Positions 44,162-53,261 of a DNA stretch of 64,000 nucleotides are shown piece by piece. The DNA lies in the NCBI GenBank assembly GCA_035448825.1, contig DAOTJS010000010.1, positions 1 to 64,000 of the forward strand, in the 5' to 3' direction. The stretch is from JAGNGI01 sp035448825. GTDB lineage: Bacteria > Fidelibacterota > UBA2242. Both the position numbers and the translations under genes were made by a program. Below the pieces are notes generated by a model. It did not search any database. It saw only the letters and a program-made list of their open reading frames with translations, and had not been told where the DNA came from. Every line of letters starts with the position of its first letter. The stretch's first letter is position 1.

Positions 44162-44940
44162 CCAATATTTCTCCCAGAAATCTCAATTTTCATAAAGAAC
44201 AATACTGGACGGCGGCCAATTTTTTAAATAAATATATCGGTATTCCTCATCTTTCGGGACTAAGAATTCTCGAAGTGGGTTCGGCGGAAGGCGGCGCGTT
44301 GAATTATTTCGCCAATAAGAACAACCAATGCTACGGTCTCGAATATTCACGCGGTCGTTTAGAAATCGCCCGGGAATTAAATAAGTCCAGCGGGATTGTC
44401 TTTATTCATGGTGATATTACGGAAGCAAGTTCCTACGAGAATCAACTTCGAGAAAAAATGGACCTGATCATTTGCTGTGATGTAATCGAACACATTGCCA
44501 ATGAAAAGAAGGCGGTGGCACTCAAAAATATGCAGGATTTATTGCAAAAAGACGGTCGTCTTTATATTTCCTTTCCACCGAAGTATTCGCCTTTTGCCGG
44601 GCATCAACAGGGACTTCCGAGTTGGCTTCACCGGATTCCCTATCTCTTTTTATTGCCGGATAAATTATATTCCGCTATTCTCAAATCCCGGAAAATTCGC
44701 GCTTATATTATATCGAATATGCTGGCAACCAAACATTCCCGACTTTCGATAAATCAATTTGAAAAAATGGTTCGTGAAAACGGATTCCGTATTTTGAAAA
44801 AAGATTTTTTCCTTATTCGTCCCCGTTTTAAATATCATTACGGGATTCCTTATCTAAGACATCGTTGCGATTTAAAAATTGTTCGGGAAATTTTTAGCCT
44901 CGGAGCAGTATATTTACTTCAGCCATGCGAAAAAAATTAA
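44158..44940 (+). CDS. Class I SAM-dependent methyltransferase
   Basis: The 260-residue protein has a Rossmann methyltransferase core: LRILEVGSAEGGALNYF as motif I, IFIHGDITEAS, DLIICCDVIEHIANEKKA and DLLQKDGRLYISFPP. The C-terminal ~110 residues are outside the core and resemble those of sugar-modifying enzymes in polysaccharide loci. The start is GTG, overlapping the previous gene. Methylation of a glycan is likely but the target is unknown. Confidence 0.85.
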   Translation: MTNISPRNLNFHKEQYWTAANFLNKYIGIPHLSGLRILEVGSAEGGALNYFANKNNQCYGLEYSRGRLEIARELNKSSGIVFIHGDITEASSYENQLREKMDLIICCDVIEHIANEKKAVALKNMQDLLQKDGRLYISFPPKYSPFAGHQQGLPSWLHRIPYLFLLPDKLYSAILKSRKIRAYIISNMLATKHSRLSINQFEKMVRENGFRILKKDFFLIRPRFKYHYGIPYLRHRCDLKIVREIFSLGAVYLLQPCEKN

Positions 44941-44973
44941 TTGTAGTATATCACTGCCAACCAGCTGAAACAA

Positions 44974-46242
44974 GTGTCAGAATCATTAACTATTAAAAAC
45001 ATAGTCAGAATGGGAGAAGATAATAAAAGTTTAGATCAAGTTATTAAGAAGGTAAGTGACTCATTGGACACAATGCTTTCCTATTCACAGAGAAACGACT
45101 ACGCCGGATTCAATAAATACGACGCTTTAGCGAGTCCGATCTTATGGCCATTGTCATTCGGTAATAAATATCTGAGATTGCTTTATAGTCAGACGATTGC
45201 GCGCTCTCCGCTAAATTTACGGCCGTTATTTGCTATTCCGCGTACTAGAAATCCCAAGGGAATCGCCCTTTTTGCGATGACCTATCTAAATCTATATCAA
45301 GCAAGGAAATCCGAGAAATATCTTCAAAAAGCCGAGGAATTGCTGGAATGGCTGATCCAAAATCAATCTACCGGATTTCCGGGTAACTCCTGGGGCTACC
45401 AATATCCCTGGCAGGATGTTGGCTTTTTCGCGCCACCTAACTTTCCCAACCGCGTAGTGTCGTATTTCGTCGGGACGGCTTTTCTGAATGCTTATGAAAT
45501 TACTGGTAAAAGTTTATACCTGGATTATGCCATCGGAGTAAAAGAATTTTTGATTAAAGCTCCGAAAGTTTTATACGAAAGCGATAAAATGAAATGTCTA
45601 AGCTATGTGCCGGATGAAAGCATCAATTGGGTGGTAATGGATGTGAGCGCTTTATGTGGAGCATTTTGCGCCCGAATAGCCCATATTACCAATGATAAAT
45701 CCTTAATCGAGGAAGCCCGCAAATTGATCGGCTACGTCGTTGATAAGCAGACCGACTACAGCGCCTGGTTTTACACTCATCCGCCGACCGCCAATCGTTT
45801 AAAAATGCACGATAATTACCACACCGGCTACATCCTGGATGCAATTCTCGATTATACCGATTTTAGCGGAGATGATTCGTTTCGCGAAAATTATCATCGC
45901 GGTCTGCAATATTATTTAGAAAATTTGTTCCTGACTGACGGAACACCAAAATGGATGAATAATAAAATTTATCCGATTGATGTCCACGGTTCGGCACAGG
46001 GGATAATTACTTTTCTGAAAGCTGGTCGGTTTGATCGCCAATATGAGGACTTTGCCTATCGAATCGCCGAATGGGCTATTGATAATATGCAAAATAAAGA
46101 CGAAGGTTATTTTTATTACCAAAAAGGGAAATTTTTTAAAAGGCCATTTACTATTATGCATTGGAGTAATGGCTGGATGGCAAAAGCAATGAGTGAAATT
46201 ATCAGGAAATATTATGCCGAAAGTAGATCAGCAACCAACTAA
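44974..46242 (+). CDS. Predicted alpha/alpha-barrel protein of polysaccharide loci
   Basis: The 422-residue soluble protein is mostly helical, with motifs such as GFPGNSWGYQYPWQDVGFF, HDNYHTGYILDAILDYT and DVHGSAQGIITFLKAG. It resembles six-hairpin (alpha/alpha) glycosidase- or epimerase-like folds often seen in O-antigen clusters, where they are usually left as hypothetical. Aromatic and acidic residues in the conserved stretches suggest carbohydrate binding. The start could be the GTG at 44974 or the ATG at 45010. Function is not assigned. Confidence 0.65.
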   Translation: MSESLTIKNIVRMGEDNKSLDQVIKKVSDSLDTMLSYSQRNDYAGFNKYDALASPILWPLSFGNKYLRLLYSQTIARSPLNLRPLFAIPRTRNPKGIALFAMTYLNLYQARKSEKYLQKAEELLEWLIQNQSTGFPGNSWGYQYPWQDVGFFAPPNFPNRVVSYFVGTAFLNAYEITGKSLYLDYAIGVKEFLIKAPKVLYESDKMKCLSYVPDESINWVVMDVSALCGAFCARIAHITNDKSLIEEARKLIGYVVDKQTDYSAWFYTHPPTANRLKMHDNYHTGYILDAILDYTDFSGDDSFRENYHRGLQYYLENLFLTDGTPKWMNNKIYPIDVHGSAQGIITFLKAGRFDRQYEDFAYRIAEWAIDNMQNKDEGYFYYQKGKFFKRPFTIMHWSNGWMAKAMSEIIRKYYAESRSATN

Positions 46243-46978
46243 AAAAGACGTCCAGGAGTTCTGGAACCGTAATGTCTGTCAGACTGAATTTCTCAAGACC
46301 GGCGAACGCGGCACGGAAGAATTTTTTCAAGAAGCCGAACGAGTTCGATATAAGTATCATTTCTATCTACCTGAATTATTCGACTGGATCAGTAAAGAGA
46401 AACCGAATGGCGCGCTCCTCGAGGTCGGATGCAGTATGGGAACGGATTTATTGCAACTTGCCAGACGGGGAATGCGAGTAACCGGCATTGACCTGACGGA
46501 AGAGGGAATCAATTTAGCCCGCCAACGCTTTGAACTTTATCAGGTACCAGCCGAGCTAAAGGTAGATGATGCGGAAAATCTCTCCTTTCCGGATAATACT
46601 TTCGATGTGGTCTACTCTTTCGGAGTTCTGCATCACACTCCCAATACCCAAAAAGCAATTGATGAGGTTTGGCGCGTATTGGCTCCCGGTGGTTTAGCGG
46701 TGATTATGTTGTATAATCGTAATTCGCTCAATTATTACATTCATCGTCTGATAAATCAACCTTTCGACGGCAATCGTAGAGATCGCTGTCCGATAGAGAA
46801 GACTTATACCAGGGCTCAAATTTTCACGATGTTTCAAAATTTCAAAAATGTGAAAATTGAAACTGAATATCTATTAACTACCGGATACGGAATTGTCTGG
46901 GATTTGATTCCCCAAGCAGTCCATCGAACACTTGGTCATCTCTGGGGTTGGCATTTGGTAATAAAAGCATATAAATAA
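46214..46978 (+). CDS. Class I SAM-dependent methyltransferase (Methyltransf_11 type)
   Basis: The 254-residue enzyme has motif I LLEVGCSMGTDLLQLARRG, VTGIDLTEEGI, then FSFPDNTFDVVYSFGVLHHT-like motif IV and RVLAPGGLAVIMLYNR. The N-terminal DVQEFWNRNVCQTEF is typical of methyltransferases in glycan clusters. A longer frame begins at 46193, but ATG at 46214, with AGGAAA upstream, is preferred. It overlaps the end of the previous gene by 29 bases and the start of the next by one. Confidence 0.86.
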   Translation: MPKVDQQPTKKDVQEFWNRNVCQTEFLKTGERGTEEFFQEAERVRYKYHFYLPELFDWISKEKPNGALLEVGCSMGTDLLQLARRGMRVTGIDLTEEGINLARQRFELYQVPAELKVDDAENLSFPDNTFDVVYSFGVLHHTPNTQKAIDEVWRVLAPGGLAVIMLYNRNSLNYYIHRLINQPFDGNRRDRCPIEKTYTRAQIFTMFQNFKNVKIETEYLLTTGYGIVWDLIPQAVHRTLGHLWGWHLVIKAYK

Positions 46979-48276
46979 TGAAAAAAGTTCTGTTTGTCTC
47001 TTACTACTGGCCACCAGCCGGAGGTGCAACCACCACCAGAATCCTTAAGTTTTACAAGTATTTACCTGAATTCGGCTGGGAGCCAATCATTTTAACTGTC
47101 GAGAACGGCGATTTCCCATTTATTGATCCCCAAACATTGAATGAGGTCAGGCCGGATACGAAAATTTATAGAGCCAGAAATATTTCGTTACATAAACTAT
47201 TCGCAAAAGTAGCTAAAAATTCCCAAGATATGTTTGTCCCGTTTGCTTTTACAGAGAAAAATAATAAAGGTCTAAAAAGCAAGCTGTCGCGCTGGGTAAA
47301 ATATAACGCTATCCCCGACACTCGATTTTTATGGAATAGATTTGCCGTTAAAAAAGGGTTACAGGTAATTCGAGAAAATGATATTCAGCTGATTTTTTCT
47401 TCGTCGCCTCCTCAAACGAATCACTGTGTCGCTACTGAATTATCACGAAAAACTGGTATCCCGTGCGTCGGCGATATGCGAGACCCGTGGACGGATGTCT
47501 ATTGGCTACAGACCAATTCGCAACGTTGGCAATGGATTCATAAAATTGATCAAAAAATCGAAAAACGGACTCTCAACTCGATGAGCGCTATCACTACAAT
47601 CGGTCCCTCGTTAGTCAATTTATTTCAACAAAAAGTCAATAAACCGGTTTACCTGATTCATAATGGTTTTGAGCCGATCAATCCTGATATTACTCCGCTA
47701 AAAAATACCAAGTGGACTATCACTTACGCTGGAAGTATCAGCATCGAACAGGATATTCACGCCTTTTGTAAAGCCGTTGAAATCCTGATGCAAAACGAAA
47801 AGATCCGGGAAAACATTGCCATTCAATTTATCGGAAATTTCCCTGAATTCGTCAAACAGAAACTGCAGCAGTATTCCTTTTTCGAGACGATCGAGTTTCT
47901 ACCTTATATGCCAGCCGATAAAGTCAAGCAATATCTTGTTTCCTCAGACGTACTTTTACTGTTTATCCATGTGACTCCCGAAGGTGGGGTAATCAATTAT
48001 AAAATGTATGATTATCTCGCCACCCGCAAACCGATCCTGGCTTATGGCCCGACGCAAGGTGACGCCGCTAAAATTCTGCAGAGGGCTAATGCTGGTAAAA
48101 TGTTCGAATACGACGACATCGCAAATTCCGCTAGCTATTTATTGGATTTATATGCAAAATGGGAACAAGGAGAGCCGGCCGTTGAAATTGATGAAGAGTA
48201 TGTAATGACTTTTACTCGCCATAACCTTACCCGGAAACTGGCTGAAATTTTTGATATTTACTGTAAAAAACCCTGA
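46978..48276 (+). CDS. GT4-family glycosyltransferase
   Basis: This 432-residue GT-B enzyme opens with VLFVSYYWPPAGGATTTRILKFYKYLPEFGW, the pattern of GT4 proteins that act early in exopolysaccharide units. It continues with SSPPQTNHCVA, CVGDMRDPWTD, WTITYAGSISIEQDIHAFC and the C-terminal donor-site region SSDVLLLFIHVTPEGGVINYKMYDYLATRKPILA. It starts one base inside the methyltransferase gene. Confidence 0.88.
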   Translation: MKKVLFVSYYWPPAGGATTTRILKFYKYLPEFGWEPIILTVENGDFPFIDPQTLNEVRPDTKIYRARNISLHKLFAKVAKNSQDMFVPFAFTEKNNKGLKSKLSRWVKYNAIPDTRFLWNRFAVKKGLQVIRENDIQLIFSSSPPQTNHCVATELSRKTGIPCVGDMRDPWTDVYWLQTNSQRWQWIHKIDQKIEKRTLNSMSAITTIGPSLVNLFQQKVNKPVYLIHNGFEPINPDITPLKNTKWTITYAGSISIEQDIHAFCKAVEILMQNEKIRENIAIQFIGNFPEFVKQKLQQYSFFETIEFLPYMPADKVKQYLVSSDVLLLFIHVTPEGGVINYKMYDYLATRKPILAYGPTQGDAAKILQRANAGKMFEYDDIANSASYLLDLYAKWEQGEPAVEIDEEYVMTFTRHNLTRKLAEIFDIYCKKP

Positions 48277-48350
48277 ATCTAATTGTAATATCTTTTCAAT
48301 TGATTCTCAGTCAAATTTCGCTAATTTTGAATATAGGTTTAAGGAGTTTT

Positions 48351-48479
48351 TTGAAAGGATTAGTCAAGGATAAAATTGGTGTCGGCAATAAGTTTATCAT
48401 TGACGTGACTAACGAAGACATACTTAATGAACGGCACCTTTTTACAGAAAATTTTAAATATTATTATACCTCAGATTAA
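48351..48479 (+). CDS. Possible small protein, 42 residues
   Basis: In the 258-base gap after the GT4 gene, a TTG-started frame of 42 codons (beginning MKGLVKDKIGVGNKFIID) has an AAGGAG site at five bases, better placed than those of many genes here. The product is mixed charged and aromatic, ends KYYYTSD and has no cysteine. It could be a real small protein, or the remnant N-terminus of a lost enzyme in a recombining locus. No family was recognised. Confidence 0.35.
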   Translation: MKGLVKDKIGVGNKFIIDVTNEDILNERHLFTENFKYYYTSD

Positions 48480-48534
48480 ATTGGGGCAACAGGAGTTGAA
48501 ATAGAAGTACTTTATTAAAAAAAGGAATTGCCGA

Positions 48535-49545
48535 TTGAAAACTATAAAATTTGCTATAGTAGGATGTGGTCGAATCGCGCAACGCCATGCCGAGCAAATT
48601 CACCGCCTGGGCGAATTAAGCGCCGTCTGTGATATTAAAGAAAGCGCCGCGTTGACATTATCGGAAAAGTATAACTGCCATCCTTATTTTGATCTTGACC
48701 CGCTTCTAAAGAATGAACCGGATGTGGATGTTGTTTCGGTATGTACGCCTAACTATCTGCATGCTGAGCATTCCATAAAAAGTCTAAAAGCCGGAAAAAA
48801 TGTTCTCTGCGAGAAACCTATGGCGCTGTCAGTGCGCGACTGTGAAAATATGATTTATACGGCTGAACAAACCAACCGGCGTCTTTTTATTGTTAAGCAA
48901 AATCGCTATAATCCGCCGGTGGTCGAATTGAAAAAAATTATCGAAGAAAATCGGCTGGGCAAGATTTGTTATGTTCAATTAAACTGTTTCTGGAATAGAA
49001 ATGAGGATTATTATTTACAATCCGATTGGAAGGGACGCCTTGCTAAGGACGGCGGCACTCTTTATACTCAATTCAGTCATTTTATTGATTTATTGATCTG
49101 GTTATTTGGTGATTTTAAGAACGTAAAAGTACTTTTGCGGAACTATCTGCATCCTAATATTGAATTTGAAGACACTGGCGCAGTCCTGATCGAATTTTTC
49201 GATGGAGCCATCGGGACAATCAATTATACCGTAAATAGCTACCGCAAAAACATGGAAGGTTCCATAACCGTGTTCGGCGAGAAGGGAACGGTAAAAATCG
49301 GCGGGCAGTATTTGAATGCTCTCGAATATCAGAATATCGAAAATTATTCTTTCCAGAACGTTATGCCGGTCAATAAAGCCAACGACTATGGATTTTATCA
49401 AGGTTCGATGTCGAATCACGATAAAGTTTATGAAAATGTCGTTAATGTATTAAATGGCAAAGACACTATTGCTACTAATGCCATCGAAGGACTAAAAGTC
49501 GTTCGCATTATCGAAGACATTTATTCGCAAAGTAAATTGAAGTGA
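48535..49545 (+). CDS. Gfo/Idh/MocA-family oxidoreductase, WbpB/WlbA-like
   Basis: The 336-residue NAD(P)-dependent enzyme has the Rossmann loop FAIVGCGRIAQRHAEQI, the family lysine in LCEKPMALSVRDCE, and a C-terminal domain with VKQNRYNPPVVELKK and FWNRNEDYYLQSDWKG. These match WbpB/WlbA, which oxidise C3 of UDP-GlcNAcA. The genes that follow encode a hexapeptide acetyltransferase and a DegT aminotransferase, the same trio (WbpB-WbpD-WbpE) that makes UDP-2,3-diacetamido-2,3-dideoxy-hexuronic acid. The UDP-GlcNAc 6-dehydrogenase (WbpA) gene is not in the window. The start is TTG. Confidence 0.85.
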   Translation: MKTIKFAIVGCGRIAQRHAEQIHRLGELSAVCDIKESAALTLSEKYNCHPYFDLDPLLKNEPDVDVVSVCTPNYLHAEHSIKSLKAGKNVLCEKPMALSVRDCENMIYTAEQTNRRLFIVKQNRYNPPVVELKKIIEENRLGKICYVQLNCFWNRNEDYYLQSDWKGRLAKDGGTLYTQFSHFIDLLIWLFGDFKNVKVLLRNYLHPNIEFEDTGAVLIEFFDGAIGTINYTVNSYRKNMEGSITVFGEKGTVKIGGQYLNALEYQNIENYSFQNVMPVNKANDYGFYQGSMSNHDKVYENVVNVLNGKDTIATNAIEGLKVVRIIEDIYSQSKLK

Positions 49546-50012
49546 ATATGGCTGAACCAATTTTAAAAAAAATCGGAATACGTGATATTAAATGTGGCAC
49601 AAATGTAGTTATTGTTGAGCCGTGTAATCTCTATGAATGTGAGATTGGTGATGATACTTTCATTGGACCTTTCGTGGAAATTCAGAAAGGGGTCAAGATC
49701 GGTCGGCGCTGTAAAATTCAATCCCACACGTTTATTTGTGAACTGGTGACGATCGGCGATGATTGTTTCATTTCTCATGGAGCTAAATTTGTCAATGACA
49801 CTTTTAAATTAGGTAAACCAGCCGGTGGCAATCGGGATTTATGGAAACCGACGATTATTGGCAATCACGTTGCCATCGGTACGAATGCGACCATCTTGCC
49901 GGTGAAAATTACGGACCGAGTCGTTATTGGGGCCGGTTCGGTCGTAACCAAAGACATTCTGCATTCTGGAATTTATGCCGGGAATCCCGCCCGCAAAATC
50001 AGGGATTTATAG
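49542..50012 (+). CDS. Hexapeptide-repeat N-acetyltransferase, WbpD/WlbB-like
   Basis: This left-handed beta-helix protein of 156 residues has regular hexapeptide turns (IGDDTFIGPFVEIQKGVKIG, IGDDCFISHGAKFVND, IGNHVAIGTNATILPVKI, VIGAGSVVTKDI) and ends with GNPARKI. It is most like acetyl-CoA-dependent enzymes that acetylate the 3-amino group of UDP-GlcNAc3NA. A GTG at 49542 or the ATG at 49548 may start it. It overlaps the Gfo/Idh gene by four bases and precedes the aminotransferase by 15. Confidence 0.85.
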   Translation: MNMAEPILKKIGIRDIKCGTNVVIVEPCNLYECEIGDDTFIGPFVEIQKGVKIGRRCKIQSHTFICELVTIGDDCFISHGAKFVNDTFKLGKPAGGNRDLWKPTIIGNHVAIGTNATILPVKITDRVVIGAGSVVTKDILHSGIYAGNPARKIRDL

Positions 50013-50027
50013 TTTAAGAGGCTATTT

Positions 50028-51122
50028 ATGATACCTTTTATGGATCTGGAAACCCAATATCGCAATATTCGACAGGAGATAGATTCAGCCATTTTCAATG
50101 TGATCCATAGTTATAAATTCATCAATGGTCCTGAAGTTGCCTCTTTCGAGAAAAATTTCGCCACAGCCCAGAACTTGAAGTACATCGTAGGTTTAGCAAG
50201 CGGCACTGCGGCTCTGCATCTGGCGTATGAAATTCTCGGTATAACCTCCGGCGATGAAGTAATTGTCCCAGCGATGACTTTCATTGCTACGTCTGAAACT
50301 TTGCGACAGGTGGGTGCCAAACCTGTTTTTGCCGATATAGATCCGGTTTCATATAACATTGATTACGATGGTCTGGAAAAGCTGATTACGCCTAGGACCA
50401 AAGCAATTGTAGTGGTTCATCTGCACGGTAATCCCTGCGCAATGGAGCGGATTGTCAGTTTTGCTAAGCAATATAATCTGAAAATCATCGAAGATTGCGC
50501 TCAAGCCCATCTGGCGGAATATCAGGGCCAGAAAGTCGGCAATTTCGGCGATGTCGCCGCCTTTAGTTTTTACCCTGGAAAAAATCTGGGCGCTTACGGT
50601 GATGCCGGAGCGCTGGGCACTAACGATGAAGCTCTTTACGAAAAGGCAAAACTCCTGGCAAATCATGGACGCAGAGAAAAATATATCCACCAGACCGAAG
50701 GATATAACTACCGACTCGATACCTTACAAGCGGCTATTCTGGATGCCAAACTCCGCCACCTGCCAGAATGGACTGAGCAACGAATAAATATTGCCAATAC
50801 TTACCGTTCGCTATTAAAATACTTGCCAATTACTTTACCGGAAATGAACCCGGCGAAAAAACATGTTTATCATCTATTCGCTATCGCTACTGATCAGCGC
50901 CAAAAATTAATCGAGGCTTTAAAAGCCAATCAAATAGCTTTCGGTATTCATTATCCTTTGCCTCTGCATCTACAACCTGCTTACGGTTATTTGCATTATA
51001 AACAAGGAGATTTACCGCATTCCGAACAGCTATCAACCCAGTTTTTATCATTACCAATGTATGCTGAACTTTCCAGAGACAATATCGAGAAAATATGCCA
51101 AGTGGTTGCGAGTGTTTATTAA
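50028..51122 (+). CDS. DegT/DnrJ/EryC1/StrS aminotransferase, WbpE/WlbC-like
   Basis: The 364-residue PLP enzyme transaminates a nucleotide 3-keto sugar. The internal aldimine lysine is K185 in FSFYPGKNLGAYGDAGAL, the same number as in WbpE. Other marks are FMDLETQYRNIRQEID, LASGTAALHLA and EDCAQAHLAEYQG. The C-terminal HYPLPLHLQPAY is typical of UDP-sugar 3-aminotransferases. Together with the two upstream genes it completes the WbpB/D/E set. Confidence 0.88.
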   Translation: MIPFMDLETQYRNIRQEIDSAIFNVIHSYKFINGPEVASFEKNFATAQNLKYIVGLASGTAALHLAYEILGITSGDEVIVPAMTFIATSETLRQVGAKPVFADIDPVSYNIDYDGLEKLITPRTKAIVVVHLHGNPCAMERIVSFAKQYNLKIIEDCAQAHLAEYQGQKVGNFGDVAAFSFYPGKNLGAYGDAGALGTNDEALYEKAKLLANHGRREKYIHQTEGYNYRLDTLQAAILDAKLRHLPEWTEQRINIANTYRSLLKYLPITLPEMNPAKKHVYHLFAIATDQRQKLIEALKANQIAFGIHYPLPLHLQPAYGYLHYKQGDLPHSEQLSTQFLSLPMYAELSRDNIEKICQVVASVY

Positions 51123-51207
51123 TTCTGACAGAATCGTCTTCGGCTATTTCCCACTGTCGAACGGAATGCGCTAACAATTTAACAATGGATATTTAGAAGA
51201 ATTAATT

Positions 51208-53142
51208 ATGTGTGGGATTTGCGGAATAGTTGATCCGAATGAAAACAACCACCGGCTGATTACCGAGATGACTGATTTATTAAAGCATCGCGGTCCCGAG
51301 AAAGCCGGCTATTTCCACGACGGTAACGTCAGTCTCGGACACCGACGTCTGGCAATAATTGATTTGGCGACCGGTGACCAGCCGATATATAATGAAGACC
51401 GCACGGTTGCAGTCGTAATGAATGGTGAGATTTACAATTTTCAGGAATTCAAGGCTGATTTGATCCAGCGCGGCCATCATTTTTATACCAACTCGGACGC
51501 GGAGATTCTGACGCACGGCTATGAAGAATATGGGCTGGATTTCCTCTCGAATCTCAACGGAGTTTTTGCCTTTGCGTTATATGATATTAAAAACGAGCGC
51601 CTTGTTTTGGTGCGCGATCATTTTGGAGTCAAACCCCTGCATTACTGGTTTCAGGACGAGGTGCTGTTATTTAGTTCGGAATACAAAGCCATTCTGGTGC
51701 ATCCCGCTGTGCGCCGGCAGGTGAATTTTTCCGCTTTGCACTGCCAGGTCAATCTGCGTTATAATCAAAGCGCTGAAACGTTGATTAAAGGGATTTTTCG
51801 TCTGCCGCCCGCCAGTTATTTGATTTATGAAAATGGGCAGGTGAGCATCGAGAAATATTATCAATTGCCGGTAAATCTGAATTTCAAAATGACGGAAGCC
51901 GAAGCCATTGACGGTATTCGTTTTCACTTACAACGAGCCGTAAAACGCCAGCTTATCAGCGATGTGCCGCTGGGCGTTTATCTTTCTGGAGGAATGGATT
52001 CGTCGTCACTGGTGGCGATGATGGCCGCCGAAAAAATTAGCCCGATCAATACTTTTACGCTCGGATTCAATGAGGCAACTGACGAGTTCGATGATGCGGC
52101 GGTAATTGCCCGGCAATTTAACACCAACCACACAACCACGGCGTTGACACTGGAACCGTTACAGCATTTTCCGGAAACCATCTGGCACACCGAAGAGCCG
52201 AAAATCAATCTCCTGCAGGGCTTTCATTTATCGGAATTTGTTTCGCGCAGTTTGAAAGTTGTGCTGGGCGGTTTAGGAGGCGACGAGCTTTTCATCGGTT
52301 ATGATATTTATCGCTATTTATGGGCGATGCGGGGATTATTGCAAAACCGCCCGGGATTCTGGCAAAAAACGCTTGGAAATTCAATCAGCTCTCTGCTTTT
52401 TAGTTGGCAGAATTCAACCAAAATTCTCAAATGGGACGAGTACCGACGCGGTCTGCAGATGCTGTTTTCGGCTGGCGATCTGGAGAAATGTTACCTGATT
52501 CTGCGCAATTGCTGGGATTATGATAAAAGATTTATGGAGGAAATTTACCAGCCGTCGTTCCGGCAGATGCCCTTGACGCCGACGTCGGCTTACTTCGATC
52601 CGATTTTCGAGGCGTGTCGGGATTTGCCGCCGCTGGATGCCGTTGCCTATGTCGAATTTCATTCCAAAATGTTGAATGACTATATTCTGACCGAGGATCG
52701 GATGGCAATGGCGCATTCGCTGGAATTGCGGGTGCCGTTCCTCGATAAAGATCTGGTCGAGTTTGCCTTTACGATTCCAGCCAGTTTGAAAATGAAGAAC
52801 GGTCAAACGAAATATCTTTTCCGGAAAGCGATGGCGCCCTATTTGCCACCGGAAATTTTGCAGAAGAAAAAATGGGGCTTCGCCGTCAATCCCTACGATC
52901 AATTCAACAAGGATTTGAAAAAAGTGGCTGAAAAAGTGCTGACGCGAGAGTTCATCCAGCATCAGGGAATTTTCAATTACGAATATATTAAGCGGATTCT
53001 GAATTACCCGCCCGATCCGCGCCTGCGCTGGCATTATAATTTCCTGTGGATTGTACTGGGACTGGCAATCTGGGAAAGGATGTTTATCGAGACGAAAAAT
53101 TATCGTAAGCATATCGTTGCCCCGAATGAGTATTATCAATGA
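51208..53142 (+). CDS. asnB: Asparagine synthase (glutamine-hydrolysing)-like amidotransferase
   Basis: The 644-residue protein has an N-terminal class II glutaminase domain (nucleophile Cys2 in MCGICGIVDP) and a C-terminal synthetase domain with the PP-loop LGVYLSGGMDSSSLVAMM, GGLGGDELFIGYD and LTEDRMAMAHSLELRVPFLD. Such AsnB homologues in surface-polysaccharide loci (WbpS-type) can amidate uronic acids. The adjacent diacetamido-uronate genes make that role plausible, but true asparagine synthesis is not excluded. Its stop overlaps the ATG of the GT4 relic. Confidence 0.88.
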   Translation: MCGICGIVDPNENNHRLITEMTDLLKHRGPEKAGYFHDGNVSLGHRRLAIIDLATGDQPIYNEDRTVAVVMNGEIYNFQEFKADLIQRGHHFYTNSDAEILTHGYEEYGLDFLSNLNGVFAFALYDIKNERLVLVRDHFGVKPLHYWFQDEVLLFSSEYKAILVHPAVRRQVNFSALHCQVNLRYNQSAETLIKGIFRLPPASYLIYENGQVSIEKYYQLPVNLNFKMTEAEAIDGIRFHLQRAVKRQLISDVPLGVYLSGGMDSSSLVAMMAAEKISPINTFTLGFNEATDEFDDAAVIARQFNTNHTTTALTLEPLQHFPETIWHTEEPKINLLQGFHLSEFVSRSLKVVLGGLGGDELFIGYDIYRYLWAMRGLLQNRPGFWQKTLGNSISSLLFSWQNSTKILKWDEYRRGLQMLFSAGDLEKCYLILRNCWDYDKRFMEEIYQPSFRQMPLTPTSAYFDPIFEACRDLPPLDAVAYVEFHSKMLNDYILTEDRMAMAHSLELRVPFLDKDLVEFAFTIPASLKMKNGQTKYLFRKAMAPYLPPEILQKKKWGFAVNPYDQFNKDLKKVAEKVLTREFIQHQGIFNYEYIKRILNYPPDPRLRWHYNFLWIVLGLAIWERMFIETKNYRKHIVAPNEYYQ

Positions 53143-53261
53143 GTTCCAATAGCCGCAAACTAAGAATCGGAATGGTGCTGGATAATCGGTTTCCAATTAT
53201 GGAAAACAGGATATATATTTTTACAAAATATCAATGGCAAAATGTCATCAAATCCATTTAA
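53139..53261 (+). pseudogene. Truncated N-terminus of a GT4 glycosyltransferase
   Basis: The frame begins with an ATGA overlap on the asnB stop, as a true downstream gene would. Its residues 8-19 (LRIGMVLDNRFP) match the start of the intact GT4 protein encoded at 54015 (MRIGMILDKEFP). After about 20 codons the resemblance ends, and the frame runs on for another 20 unrelated codons to a stop at 53261. The next gene starts inside it. This is best read as a GT4 gene cut short where different DNA was joined, at about 53195-53215. Confidence 0.7.

Noticed and set aside
52414..53196. 260-codon open frame on the minus strand across the asnB gene
   Set aside because: It lies wholly antisense to the conserved AsnB synthetase domain, shows no family resemblance, and is explained by the codon bias of the real gene.
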